Of a stretch of DNA of 64,000 nt, positions 47,501-59,079 are shown in pieces. The notes beneath the pieces are model-generated. The model made no database searches and had not been told where the DNA came from. It was given only the letters and a program-made list of their open reading frames with translations. The stretch's first letter is position 1; each line of letters begins with the position of its first letter. This DNA is from Syncephalis fuscata (taxonomy: Eukaryota > Zoopagomycota > Zoopagomycetes > Zoopagales > Piptocephalidaceae): the NCBI GenBank assembly GCA_025786725.1, contig JAHLTZ010000032.1, positions 186,001 to 250,000 of the forward strand, given 5' to 3'. The position numbers were made by a program, and so were the translations under genes.

Positions 47501-49882
47501 TTACCGTGTTGTTTTCTTTTTGCTCTTTTGACGTTTTCTCTGCCATAATGGCATTGGAGTGGCTGTGATAGCATTATCCCGCATGCTAGAATAAAACTCC
47601 TGAACCTCTTCGTGACAAGTAACGTGTTTTTTATCGAAATTCAACAGCTCCAATCCATCCTATGATGCATATTAGCCATTAATACTATCAATATCAATGA
47701 TACACACCAGAGACCGAACACGACTAAGTGCCACGTATGCTTGACCAGGAGCAAACGCTTGATCAAGAGAAATCTACAATGCTGTATTAGTCGTGCAATG
47801 CTTATTGCTATATTTATTATTTACCTGAACACAATCTAAAGACAATCCTATATTATTACCACGCTATTAATAAAAACACATGTTATAAGTTATACAACAC
47901 ACCTTGACACTATGTCAGTTGCTAATTAGTAAGTAAAATGATTAAATGCTATAGCACTAACCTTGTGAACGGTAAGCGACCAGGCAAGCTTGAGCGGAAT
48001 TTGCTCACGAAAAACAATGGTGCGATTAAGTAGCTCTACTTCGTGTATAATAGGATAGATAGCACATTCTTGTCCATTAGCAAAACGAACCACCGGAAAG
48101 CGGCGATTGTCCATATTCCAATGCGGGCTCCAAGTTTGTAGATGACGACTTTTCGTCGTGCGCATAATACGCAGCATCTTTCGATGTACATCTCTTTCCG
48201 GCACAAAACGAGTAATTACCCCACGACTGCCGTTAACTAGACCTCGGGCCAGTGATAAATTGGCTAGATGCCAAATGGTTATTATTTAAGTATAGGTATG
48301 CACCATTTGATTATTCTTACTTAACAGCATCACTTGAGCACCGACTTTAAGCTCTAAACAGCTTTCTAATCGAACATCTTTAAGTCCATATTCAACTATT
48401 TGATCTGGTAAGCTATTGGGACCATCAACGGCATCGTAGACAAATGTAGGGCCGGTAGCTTATTGAATAAACTGCGATTTTCATCTGCCACTTGAGCGCG
48501 CGTAACGTGCAATTTAGTAGGCTATAAATCATATTAACACATCAAAACAAAAAAAACAGCTACAAGCTTACTAATACGCCTAAAAATGAGTTCGTTCGTG
48601 TGGCAAGTGGCACACGACATTGATCAAGTAGTTTCATTGCTTTCGATGTCACATTGCCTTTACGAATTTCATTGAGAATTGATACAAAATCTGCGTCAGT
48701 TTGACGAAACACCGTCTGTAATTCAATACAGGCCAATTCGGCTGCCTTCCAAGCGGCCGATTGAAAAGCAAGAATTTCCATTTTATGACCGCAATCTCCA
48801 CAAGTCACTGATGAAACGCCCGATTTTTTATCACTCGCCTGTAAACGAGTACCGCAAGCTGAACAATCTATAAAACGTGTCACTATACAAGCATTAACAT
48901 TTCATTATAAATGATAAAAGTGCCAATTATATTTACCTGGAGGCAATTGAAAGAAATCGCCACAGAACAAAAGCTGAATACCACCAAATGGCAAGGCTGA
49001 TTTTTTAATATGCTGAGCTATTCTGTCCAACTTATCAAGCATGTCTGCTCGCACCATACTAATTTCGTCAATAATCAATACTTCAGTCTTCTTCCATCGT
49101 CGAACTGCTTTTTTATTCGTCAATGTGTGCTCTAGCAATGCCTCTGTACTGCCATCAGCGAGTCCTACACCGGCAAATGAATGCAATGTTTGTCCACCAA
49201 TATGAACTGCCGCAACACCTAATTATTTATTAGATAATAATTACTGTTTCATTTCATCTTACCAGTGGATGCTGTAATAGCAACATTTTTACCAGTCAGT
49301 TGTAATCGCTTAATTATACTTTTAAGTAGAAATGTTTTACCAACACCAGCTGATCCAGTAAAAAATACATTTCTACCTGCCAATGCTTGATCTATAACAT
49401 ATTTTTGCTCTTTTGATAATAATTGGTCTTCTTCAGCAATTTTTTGACGTAAATCTTCTTCCCATTCCTGTGTGTCTTTTCGTTGACTTTTGTCGCGATT
49501 CCAAACAATAACACCATAGTCTTGGCTATCCCTTTTATCACTTGACTGTTCTATTTGTCATTACTGGTTAATATTAACTTGAATAATGATATTCAGCTAA
49601 TGGTGACGTATGACATTATTATTAACACTTACCCATACATTCCACTTGTTGCATCGAGTTTATAGCAATTTGCTTTTCTTGCTGCCTATAAATACTTGGT
49701 CCAACTACCGAGGATTGCTCTGCAGGCAGTGCATTTCTGTATGGAACGGCGGTTGACAAACTGACTCGTCCTAGAATACGAATGGGTTGTCGGCTAGACT
49801 GGCCGAAAGGTAGAGCAAGCGTTAAGCGTTTATCCGCCAAAAGCGCCCGACGGAATAGCGCTAATTTCATTTTTATATTCAA
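47501..49882 (-). CDS. PIF1: PIF1-family DNA helicase with N-terminal presequence and inserted zinc ribbon
   Basis: The exon series is 49882-49633, 49550-49263, 49218-48937, 48882-48572, then exons near 48522, 48267, 47865, 47773 and 47660 to the TAA at 47501. Helicase motifs are Walker A GSAGVGKTFLLKS, Walker B VLIIDEISMV, motif III GDFFQLPPV, FRQTDADFVSILNEIRKGN and the terminal AYVALSRVRSL. The N-terminus (MKLALFRRALLADKRLTLAL) looks mitochondrial, in line with PIF1's role at telomeres and in mtDNA. A four-Cys unit (CSACGTRL...TCGDCGHK) sits just after LPPV. One base is missing near 48456; beyond it the frame reads TGPTFVYDAVDG, as the family requires. Confidence 0.88.
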
Positions 49883-50010
49883 TTAAGGACCATAAATTCT
49901 ACGAGTATTAGAAGTGTTGCAAGCTAGATTACAAGGAATTAGATTTGTAAGGTCAATAACAGAAATTGCCAATAAAAAGTATGGAAAAGTTTGTTATAAT
50001 TTGATGAATT

Positions 50011-50335
50011 AAATCAATTGACGTTGAATTTAGGGAGGCGTGTGGCCTAAACGGTCTTTAAAGTAGGAAAATGTTTTCGCTAGTTCGAATTTGTTTCAGG
50101 AAATGCGTGATGGATCCTTCCGTAGAAGAATGGTCGATATTCCAACACGTGAGGAGACCAACGGTTTCAGTTGTAGATGGCAGGTTCTGCGTTGCGCGGA
50201 TATTCGAATGAACGTCTATTCTCCTAGGGTGGCAGACAATGCTGCAAATGCGCGTTAGGTCCACGGACCGTTGTCTCACTTAAGCTAATAAATTCAAATT
50301 CAAATTCAAATTCAAATCAATTGACGTTGAATTTA
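50011..50335 (+). mobile_element. tRNA-derived SINE with perfect 22-bp target-site duplication
   Basis: A 281-base insert (50033-50313) is flanked by identical 22-base direct repeats, AAATCAATTGACGTTGAATT plus TA (50011-50032 and 50314-50335). Its 5' end contains GTGGCCTAAACGGTC, like the A box of Leu/Ser tRNAs (TGGCCGAGCGGT). About 45 bases on it contains CTAGTTCGAATTT, like the B box (GGTTCGANTCC). The 3' end is an (AAATTC)n tail of about four units. Together these are the hallmarks of a tRNA-derived, pol III-transcribed SINE mobilised by LINE machinery. It lies between the PIF1 5' end and the 3' end of the multicopper oxidase. A perfect duplication implies a recent insertion. Confidence 0.8.
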
Positions 50336-50883
50336 TTTCAGCTTTATATCTCCGCGCTTATCATAATAAAAATGATATCATCTTTCGTTGTGCCTTTTTT
50401 ATTAGATATAATCATACTAAGTAAATTTAACATTAATAAAACATGCGAAGTAATAGATACGCACAAGAAAGCATAAGTACTACCTGCTTACAATGCTAAC
50501 GAATAAACTGATTGTTAACCGCGCTAAACGTGTCTTATTATCTTTGTCATCTTCTATATATTGACGGCACATTGCCACACCGTACAATAATGATTGTTAA
50601 AATGAACAGTGTCAATGTGGTTGTATTAAATGTAACTAACTACAATATTTTTATTTTTTTATTTGATTAATAAACTAAATAAGATATATAATACCATATT
50701 GTTACTATTCTACTTAGATTAAAACAATAAACATATTATTAACACTCACTAGTCTTGAATGATCTGTAGTAAAGCTTATTAGTATGCTATAATACTTAAA
50801 CATATCAATGGTAATTAAAACATGACAAGTTACGCATATGATTGTACACGAATCAGCACACAATTACAACAAATAATTATACT
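50336..50883. other. Intergenic, 3' side of multicopper oxidase 1
   Basis: AT-rich sequence without a supported gene or RNA. Confidence 0.4.
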
Positions 50884-52413
50884 TTATAAATAAAGTCCTA
50901 AGACTCCAAAAACAAAAACAAAAACAGCCACTAAATTAAACGTTTTATAGGCAGGATTTGCCATGGATACTTGATGGCTTGCAGTGATATTAGATGCTGC
51001 TTTGGCTGTTGTATCAAAATCTTCTACATCACTGGCATCATTGGCCGCTAATACACGCCAATAAACTGCCATACCTGCCATCATATGATCATCTACATGG
51101 CAATGAAACAGCCATTTGCCAGGGACATCCGGTACCATATCAACAGTGTGAAATGAGCCCGGCAATAGATCAACGGTATCCTCACGTGCACCGTGTTCAA
51201 CCATAGTAACGCCGTGGAAATGGGCCGTATGCAAATCCATCATTGAGCCAAACTGTATAGTTGAAATAAATATTAATTAAAGATGTAAGATTAGTTATGT
51301 TCCTACCGTAGCTAAATACCAGCGTACACGCTCGCCCACACGTGTCACCAAACCATCTAGATTGCCGTATACGCGTCCATTAATGGCGTGCATCATATTG
51401 CTTTCCATGAACTTGGGATCGGTTAAATCGTAGATTGTGGCATTCTGTGCCTCCCCTGGTACCGGTAAATTAGTTCTATTATGAGCAAATTGTGCAATAT
51501 TCTGCCGTATGTAAGGAGAATGATTTTCATCGCCTATAATAAACATTGTCACATATTCCCGGTCAAATTCGCGCTCTTCTGATGTAGGTGGTGGACCAGA
51601 AGAAGCAACGCCGCCTACTTCTGGTCCACTTCCAGGCAGCAGGCCACGACGATAAATAATAATAGGCCCTACAAGACCTGCGCAAAGATCTGATAGTTCA
51701 TTGACATGCGAGTGATATCCCCATAGAATTGAGCCACGATCGCGCTGTGCAGGACCAGCACGTGCTGGCACTTCCCAGGTATATAGAAAGCGTCCACCTG
51801 GTGCTACATAGCCACCTCGCCCGCCACCCGAATACCAGGCACCCTCCGAGTCCAGCTGGTAGAGTACGCCATGTGGATGAATTGAGTAAGGGTGGCTAGC
51901 ACGATTCCAAAACCATACGCGAATAATATCGCCAACTTCTGCGCGAATAGTCGGTCCTATATTTCCTTGCCATTCTGGACGTGGCAAACGTTTTGTAAAG
52001 CTTGAATCTGTGTAGCCGTAATAAAGCGCCTTGCGATATTTATGTCCAATACGGCCCGGACCATTTACGGTTAATATACGCGCGGATTCCGAATCCTCCA
52101 AGCGAAGACCGCGGATACGATCCTCGTTGCTGGGTGCATAGTCCCACACTGTCTCCTCAGCTGTAATGTAGTAGTTGCGAATAGTACAGCTACTTGGCGA
52201 AGTAACACATCTGGGTGGCAAGTCGGTTGTAATAAAAGCGCCAGGATTGTCTACACTGAGACCATTCGCTCCAGCTACGGAAGGAATAGTGTGCTGTGGT
52301 ATAACTGGGTCAAGTGCAACAACAACGCACGAATTCAGCCACCATTGAAGGCTTCTATTTAGTGCAAACCAGGTGCAGTAGACGAATAGGACGTTTAGGA
52401 TAGTATGCTTCAT
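50884..52413 (-). CDS. Multicopper oxidase, ceruloplasmin/hephaestin-like (intact copper sites)
   Basis: Two exons (52413-51307 and 51252-50884), about 491 residues. An N-terminal hydrophobic segment suggests secretion or type II anchoring, and a C-terminal hydrophobic stretch (LVAVFVFVFGVLGLYL) suggests a tail or GPI anchor. Copper ligands are complete. SIHPHGVLY and GYHSHVNE supply the first-domain His pairs. DLHTAHFHG and FHCHVDDHMMAGM supply the type 1 set (His, Cys, His, Met) and the trinuclear His residues. The spelling of the last two is that of ceruloplasmin and hephaestin rather than fungal laccase or Fet3. Iron oxidation is the likely activity, by family analogy. It is divergent from a paralogue; the shared promoter is 138 bp. 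Confidence 0.85.
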
Positions 52414-52551
52414 TGTTTAAACAAACAAACAATGAAGATCGATAATAGAAAAGGGTATACTTAAATTATCCATAACGGAGTTTGAACAGGCCTTATTTGC
52501 TGCAGTTCTAAAACGCGAATAGAACCGTTTAAAGTTCCGATCGTCAATAAA
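52414..52551. promoter_or_regulatory. Short bidirectional promoter between the two multicopper oxidases
   Basis: Only 138 bases separate the two divergent start codons. No known fungal metal-response element could be recognised with confidence. Shared regulation is an inference from geometry. Confidence 0.4.
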
Positions 52552-54512
52552 TTGCGCTCCTTTACAATACGCCGCTTAATTTATTTTACTAGATTATTTA
52601 CAATTCAAATGTTTACGCGCCAGTTCGTTTTAAATACTATCCAACTATGGCAGTTGTGCACAAGTGCCTTTGTTGGAGCTACGCCTTCGCTTTATGGTCA
52701 TGAATCGCCTATTCAGCTAAGAGCTTTAGACAAAACGGCCACAACTTTGGTCGACAGCTGTCAGCCGCCGAGTTGTACTGTGCGTCGATATTACATTGCA
52801 GCCGAGGAAATACTATGGGACTATGCGCCTTCTGGACAGGATATGATTCAAAATAGAATATTTCCTGATATTGTTGCGGCGTATGTATTGATTATTTGAT
52901 AACAATTAAGGCTTATTTAAACAGCACTTATTAGATTAAAGCAGATTGAACGACGCACCTACAAGAAAGCAGTTTATCGTGGCTATGAAGATGCTACATT
53001 TAAGAAAAGAACACCACGAGAAGAGGTAAATAATTAGTATTTATTACTTGTTTAATTAAAACGCGTCGTTTAGTGGCTAGGTATTCTTGGCCCAACTATT
53101 CGGGCTGAAGTAGGCGATGTCATTGAAGTAAGTTGCATATCAATTGTTGGTTTAATTTAACTTGAGCTTGATTAGATTTTATTTCGTAATATGGCCAAAG
53201 AGGCGTATTCTATCCATCCGCATGGCGTTTTCTATACACCTGAAAACGAAGGTGCTTTATATGTAGATGCTACAGAAGGTGCAGGAGTACGGCCTGGCCA
53301 AACATTTACTTACCAGTGGAAAGTGCCTGGTAATTAGCGAATAGATAGAATATTAAAGTAAATTTTAACATTCAACATTTGCAATAAATAGAGCGAGCAG
53401 GACCCGCTTCTGATGACCCAGGATCTATTCTATGGCTTTATCATTCACATCATAATGAGGTTAAAGACGTAAATGCTGGTTTAACAGGTTCAATTGTAAT
53501 TTACCGAAGAGGGTGGCTGCAATCAACTGAAGAAGCGCCGAGTGTACTTAATGCAACTGCTGCCCAACTGGACAAGATAAAACAGTCGCCATGGATAGCA
53601 CCTGCACCTACCTATCCTGACATATCCCCAGACACTTATCCACGAGCATCTACACGTTACTATGCGCGTGATACTGATCGAGAGTTTATTATCTGGCTTG
53701 ATATTCTTAATGAAAACAATACACCTTACTATTTCGAAAATATGCAACTGGTGCAAGAAGGTGCGCTTATACCACAGGATGGCAGTGCAGATGCCGATGC
53801 TCCTGGCATTGACATCAACCAACTAAGACGCCACCAATTCTTTGCCATTAACGGCCGTATTTTTGGCAATCTTGCTGGCCTAGTAGCACAGAAAGGTGAA
53901 CGCGTACGCTGGCACTTGGCTGCTCTAGGAACAGAAGATGCACTGCATCATATTCAATGGAGTGGGCCGGCTAGCGCCGTTACTGAACGCGGCTACCGGA
54001 AGAATGGCGCCTCATTATTGCCGGCCTCTTTTCACACTGTAGACTCGTATATGGATATAACCGGTCGCTGGTTCTTTGAGTGCCAAACAAGCGAACACTT
54101 TCTACGAGGCATGTCTGCTTGGTATGAAGTTATAGCACGCTCAGCAAATACTAAAGATGAACAAACACCCAATGCAACTGGCATCGTTAATAATTTGACA
54201 TCGATACAAGATCAATTTGTATTAGATGCCAAAATCGATGCTGCTATTCAGAGTGGCAATTGGAACGCTATGACTACCCCACTGGCCGTTCCTTCGCTTC
54301 CTTCAATGAGTACAGCCTCCTGGATTATGTTGATAGGCGTGGCTATTTGTTGGGTTTTTGGTATTACTCAAATAATTTATTCTAATAGTTGCATCTGTAA
54401 TATTGGTATATATGAAATTCTATGGCTATTGTTTTATATTTATTATTTTATAATAAATTATTATATTAATATCGACTTTTATTATATTATGTTTAATTAT
54501 TTAATATACTAA
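52552..54512 (+). CDS. Multicopper-oxidase paralogue lacking C-terminal trinuclear copper ligands
   Basis: Exons are 52552-52880, 52935-53025, 53074-53127, 53176-53329 and 53392-54512. It aligns with the neighbouring oxidase throughout: CTVRRYYIAAEEILWDYAPS, ILGPTIRAEVGDVIE, SIHPHGVFY, LYHSHHNE, FFAINGRIFGNLAGLV and SFHTVDSYMDITGRWFFE. The C-terminal sites differ. LHTAHFHG is replaced by LHHIQWSG and FHCHVDDHMMAGM by FECQTSEHFLRGM. The type 1 ligands (His, Cys, His, Met) remain while all four C-terminal trinuclear His are gone. The end is hydrophobic (STASWIMLIGVAICWVFGI) followed by an unusual Ile/Tyr-rich tail, where an unrecognised intron is possible. Predicted unable to reduce oxygen. Confidence 0.82.
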
Positions 54513-55450
54513 CTATTTACTAACAACTCGTTTTATAATAATAAGTAGTTTTGATGTCAAATGACATCATTATTATTAATTTGTGTATAACAACACAACA
54601 TACAATCTACGTCATCACACCTTCCCTTCTTTTTCTTCGCGCTTTATAGTATTTATTTAGTGCATATATTACTACGCACTATATATGCTACTTAAATAGT
54701 AACAATAATTGATTGATTACTAGTTAAGTTCTAACACTTTTTATACTATGTACTTGCATTACTCTTTTATAATCTAACCTTTTTTAAAAATCACTTTCTT
54801 CACTTCGATCGTTGATATTAGCAACCTTATTGGCATAGTAAGTGCATTTTTAATTTTGTTTTATATTATGCTTTTTACTAAGTATTTATAATGTATATTT
54901 CAAAAGCTTTTCTACAATCATCATTAAATAGCTGATTGTTTTATTCAATTGCTTGGTAATAATGTCGAGAACTAGCATCAATCTGTTGTTTGTGCAACTA
55001 TATCTGTCAGATAATAAATTCTTAATCTTTGTTATAAATTATTTGTATTTTGTTTAACTGCTATGCTTGTGGGTATTGTGTCGTATACTTTTAGAAGCAA
55101 AACTTATTTATTAGCTATTATAAACCATGGTATCATTGTATTACTTTTTGCTATTAACATATATATATATATATATGTATAAATGTCAGCGGCTATATCA
55201 CCTGTTAACAAGTAATATAGTTATTATAGATGTGGTCGTTGTATTATTTATATATACACAAATTACCACTGTATGACACTATGGCTATTGTTTTTGTATT
55301 TATTTTCTTTATATTAGTAAATAATTTGAATTATGCTAATTGCCAACAATTAATTCTTGGTGTTTTGATTTTTCTTTTTTTCTTCTTCACGACCTTTTGT
55401 TTTGCCTCTTTTACTATTATTGCTATAGCTTTTTGGAATCTGCTTAGCCG
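54513..55450. other. Intergenic AT-rich
   Basis: No gene is supported. It contains a (TA)n run at about 55160-55177 and hydrophobic short frames of compositional origin. Confidence 0.4.
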
Positions 55451-57281
55451 ATGGTTAACATGTCGGCAGATCCCAGCTCAAATGAGACGGCATTTGCTAA
55501 GAAATTAGCTTCTAATGGTAAGCTACTATTATTTTGTTGAATTTGTTAATAAATACTAACATTATTGTTTACAGACAAGAAAGAACGCGATCGAGCCGTA
55601 AAGTCACTTCGCAAATATTTGACACACCGTCGCGAGACAGAAGAAGTAGAGCTACTTAAACTATGGAAAGGCATATTTTATTGTATGTACAGACGGCTCA
55701 TTAGATAGTTTACTAATGAAAATAACCACGACTAGGCATGTGGATGTCGGACAAACCGTTAATACAGCAGCAGCTATGCGATGATCTGGCTGGCCTGGTG
55801 AAGTTCCTGCCCGTTGAGCGCATTATGCCTTGGTTAAGCGCCTTCTGGACTACAATGTGCCGGGAATGGTCAGGGGTTGATAAGCATCGGTAATAACACA
55901 CGGTACTGTATCAAATAACAAGGACCATTAATTAATCGGTAATCCTTTAGAGTTGATAAGTTCTATTTACTTATGCGTCGATATGTAAACTCCAGTTTCC
56001 AGGTTCTTCAATCGAATCAATGGGAACCGTCCTTGGTGAGTGCCTACTCGGAACTATTAGTTAGTGGTCCACTTGGGTAAGTGAATAGCCAGTACTAGAA
56101 TACACATAATAACTATTAACAATTTATACATTATTATAGTCCCTACGACGATACAGTTCCCTGTGCCATTCAATTGCATATTTCAGATATCTATATTGAT
56201 GAATTGGAAAAATTAGTTAATGCTGAGGTATTATTTTGCTTAATTGCTACCTTTCTATTCGTTGTACTAAGGCTATTTATAGGAAATGGCCATTATTCCA
56301 ACTGCTACACTCCTTACACCATTTTGCCTATTAATGGCTCATTCACGTGTAACTGGTGTATGCTCACGCATACGTGAAAATGTTTTTATCAAAGTAATAG
56401 AACACACAACACGAGGCAAGTCAATACAGGCCTTGAAAATAACCATAACATATTTATTATCAGTTTAACAGATATATACACAACTGAAGAGGAAGAGGAT
56501 GGAGAGAAACCAGAACCACTACCATATGACTTGTTAGGATTGAGTGATATCTTGTTTGAAGTTGGCTCCGACTCCAGTGTAAATGCTGCAGGTAGAAAAC
56601 GAGTATATAAGTTATCCAGCACTTTGAAAGAAACAGCAAATACAATTATCAATTCTATGGGCGATGAAGACGACGTTATGGATGAAGTAGAAGTAGAGAA
56701 AGAAGAAGAAGAAGAAGAAGAAGAAGAAGAAGAAGAAAATGAAAACGATGATGAAAACGATGAAAATGAAGATGAAAATGGCAATATTGAAAATGATATT
56801 ATGGATGTTGAAGTAGATGAACAGTCTGAAAGTGAAGAAGATAAATTAACAATAGTACAAGCAGTACAGGTATATAGATAATATTTGATAAAATATAGAT
56901 AAAATGCTTATTAATGATTAGACCACAAGTATTGTAACAAGATCGGCTACGAATAAACAAAAGAACATGACGGTAAATCAGAAAACTACGTCAATTAAAA
57001 AGAAGGTTGTATGGAATTTAAAGGCTGGTACAGTCAAAAGTAAGTAATTATGTCCATACATTATGATATGTAATTAATGTTACTTATTTAATCTAGGCTT
57101 CCGCAAAAGAGTCCCAATTGCTTTTATGCCAGCACCTATTGTGCCCAGACCACCAGGCAAAAGTGTTCTTAAACGACGCCCCAACGACATACCACAAGCA
57201 CCTGCCAATGGTATTGATAACGACGAACAACTACAACTGGGGAAACGTAAACGAGGCAAGGCCAAACGAAAGACGAAATAA
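55451..57281 (+). CDS. RRP1: Nucleolar rRNA-processing protein RRP1/NOP52
   Basis: Nine or so exons: 55451-55517, 55575-55682, 55736-55889, 55951-56076, 56140-56227, 56283-56415, 56472-56869, 56922-57039 and 57097-57281. The N-terminal helical domain is typical: ETAFAKKLASNDKKERDRAV, KSLRKYLTHRRE, LLKLWKGIFYCMWMSDKP, DDLAGLVKFLP and FWTTMCREWSGVDKHRVDKF. The C-terminal half is an acidic Glu microsatellite (about 56690-56740) and then a conserved VVWNLKAGTVKGFRKRVPIA motif before a basic tail. RRP1 acts in ITS2 processing and 60S maturation. The intron at 56416-56471 is GC-AG (GAG|GCAAGT). It is needed to keep frame into DIYTTEEEEDG. Confidence 0.87.
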
Positions 57282-57557
57282 ATATATGATCATTGTTTAC
57301 AATAATACCAATAGTAATAAAAAATACTATTAATAATAATGTATAATAATGTATAACAGTAATTAAATAATTAGTATATTATACAATCACACAAAAACTG
57401 TGTCTGAATGTGTGTGTGTGTGTGTGTGGCGAGTGCATCAATCACACCCACTCACCCACATCATCCACGAGTTGGTTCCTCCTCCTTTCCACTATTGATT
57501 CCCAGACGCATCTCGTATCGCTCGGGATACATATCCGTCTGCAGATAAATCATCGAT
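57282..57557. other. Intergenic with (GT)n microsatellite
   Basis: A (GT)n run lies at about 57408-57427, about 130 bases before the eL33 start. It is followed by a CT/CC-rich stretch typical of ribosomal protein promoters. No gene is seen. Confidence 0.4.
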
Positions 57558-58450
57558 ATGACTCAGCCGGTTCGGTAAGTAGGAATACAACATACGGTTA
57601 TTGATGGGACGAATAGAACGGTATAAGATGGATGGAATTATATATATATACATGGATACATATGCCTAGGTCATAGAATGAAATACAGATGGATGGATGT
57701 ATACATCGATTGAGGTCATTGCTACGTGTGTATATCAATCTATATTCATCTGGTTAGATATCATTTATTTGATAAGATAGATAGATAGATAGATGGATGG
57801 ATGGATGGATGGATGGATCTTGTAGAGATAGACGAATATACGTGTAGACGAGCAGATGGATAAGTCGCTGATAACTTGTTCAATATGACTATTATTATTA
57901 TCATCCGTATTACAACTAGCACTATAATACTAGTGCATAATAAGCCTAATAATAGGCATAATAGCGGTTGTAGCCATAGAAGCCATAGTGAATTCAGTCA
58001 TAGTATTACTAGACTTGCTAACCAATATTACTATTGATTCGATATTATAGTCTTTACTGCAAAGGCCGCATTCAAGGCTTCAAGCGCGGTAAGCGCAACC
58101 AGAGCCCAGATACCACGCTTGTGCGCATCGAGAACGTGCAATGCAAAGAGGATGCTACCTTCTACTTGGGTAAGCGCATAGCCTATGTCTACCGCGCCCA
58201 AAAGGAAACCAATGGCTCCAAGTTCCGCGTTGTTTGGGGTCGTGTTATGCGTGTCCACGGTAACAGTGGTATCGTCAAGGCCAAGTTCCGTACCAACTTG
58301 CCAGCCAAGACTTTCGGTGCCAGCGTCCGTGTGGTAAGTAATAGTTACAATAATAATAGTAATAGTTGTTATTTTATATTACGTTACTAATTATGGTTTT
58401 ACTATTTAATTTTACTTTTTATTTAGATGTTGTACCCATCCAACATCTAA
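57558..58450 (+). CDS. RPL33: Cytosolic large-subunit ribosomal protein eL33 (RPL35A/RPL33)
   Basis: Three exons: 57558-57574 (MTQPVR), 58051-58333 and 58427-58450, giving about 107 residues. The body, [55 protein letters not shown] and [13 protein letters not shown], ends MLYPSNI, exactly as in yeast Rpl33. Tiny first and last exons and a long first intron are common in ribosomal protein genes. The first intron is 476 nt, ten times the local norm, and holds a GATA/GGAT microsatellite (about 57774-57818). I looked for a C/D-box snoRNA in it and found no convincing C/D box pair. Confidence 0.96.
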
Positions 58451-59079
58451 ACACGTACTGATGTGTTTGTGCGTGTGTATGTGCTTGTATGCACGCGTAG
58501 GTGTTTTGATTAAACAGATGATAACCACACATGTTTTACACATCTATCTATATAGTCGCGATAAGAACGATGTAGGCGTGTCGTATTCTCTATTCCAATA
58601 ATGGATAATAATAGTCTAGATCTTTAAAGTTACAAAGTAATCAAATTATTAATGAAAATAATGATTATTGAATATTGCTATTTCTTTTACCACTTTTATT
58701 TATCCACATACATACATACATACATATCTCTATATATTAACTGAAATACAACAATGAATAGTAAGGCTTATAGAATAGTAATCAATTAGTTAATTAATTA
58801 TAATCATAATACTGGTAATTAATGATTAATATGGTTATTATGTCTTACAAATATTAATAGTAACGCACAGACCCATTGATATAAGAATTATATATATATA
58901 TATATTAGTAAAGTATGATACCCCGTATATTATATTTTATAGTGTAATAGATACTCAATAGTTATAATTTATCTTTATTATAAGATAAATGTATCAATTT
59001 ATAAAATGAAAAAGTATTGTCTTATTCATTATAGTACTGCCATTTCACTAATACTGTACGGCCATTGATGTTATAGTAA
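58451..59079. other. Intergenic between convergent eL33 and dynein intermediate chain
   Basis: AT-rich 3' flanks with short TA and CATA repeats. Nothing else is seen. Confidence 0.4.

Noticed and set aside
49500-49530. IVWNRDKSQ in PIF1, resembling the Fanzor WNRD motif.
   Set aside because: It lies in an otherwise normal PIF1 exon, with no zinc knuckles before it and no NAxxNI helix after it.
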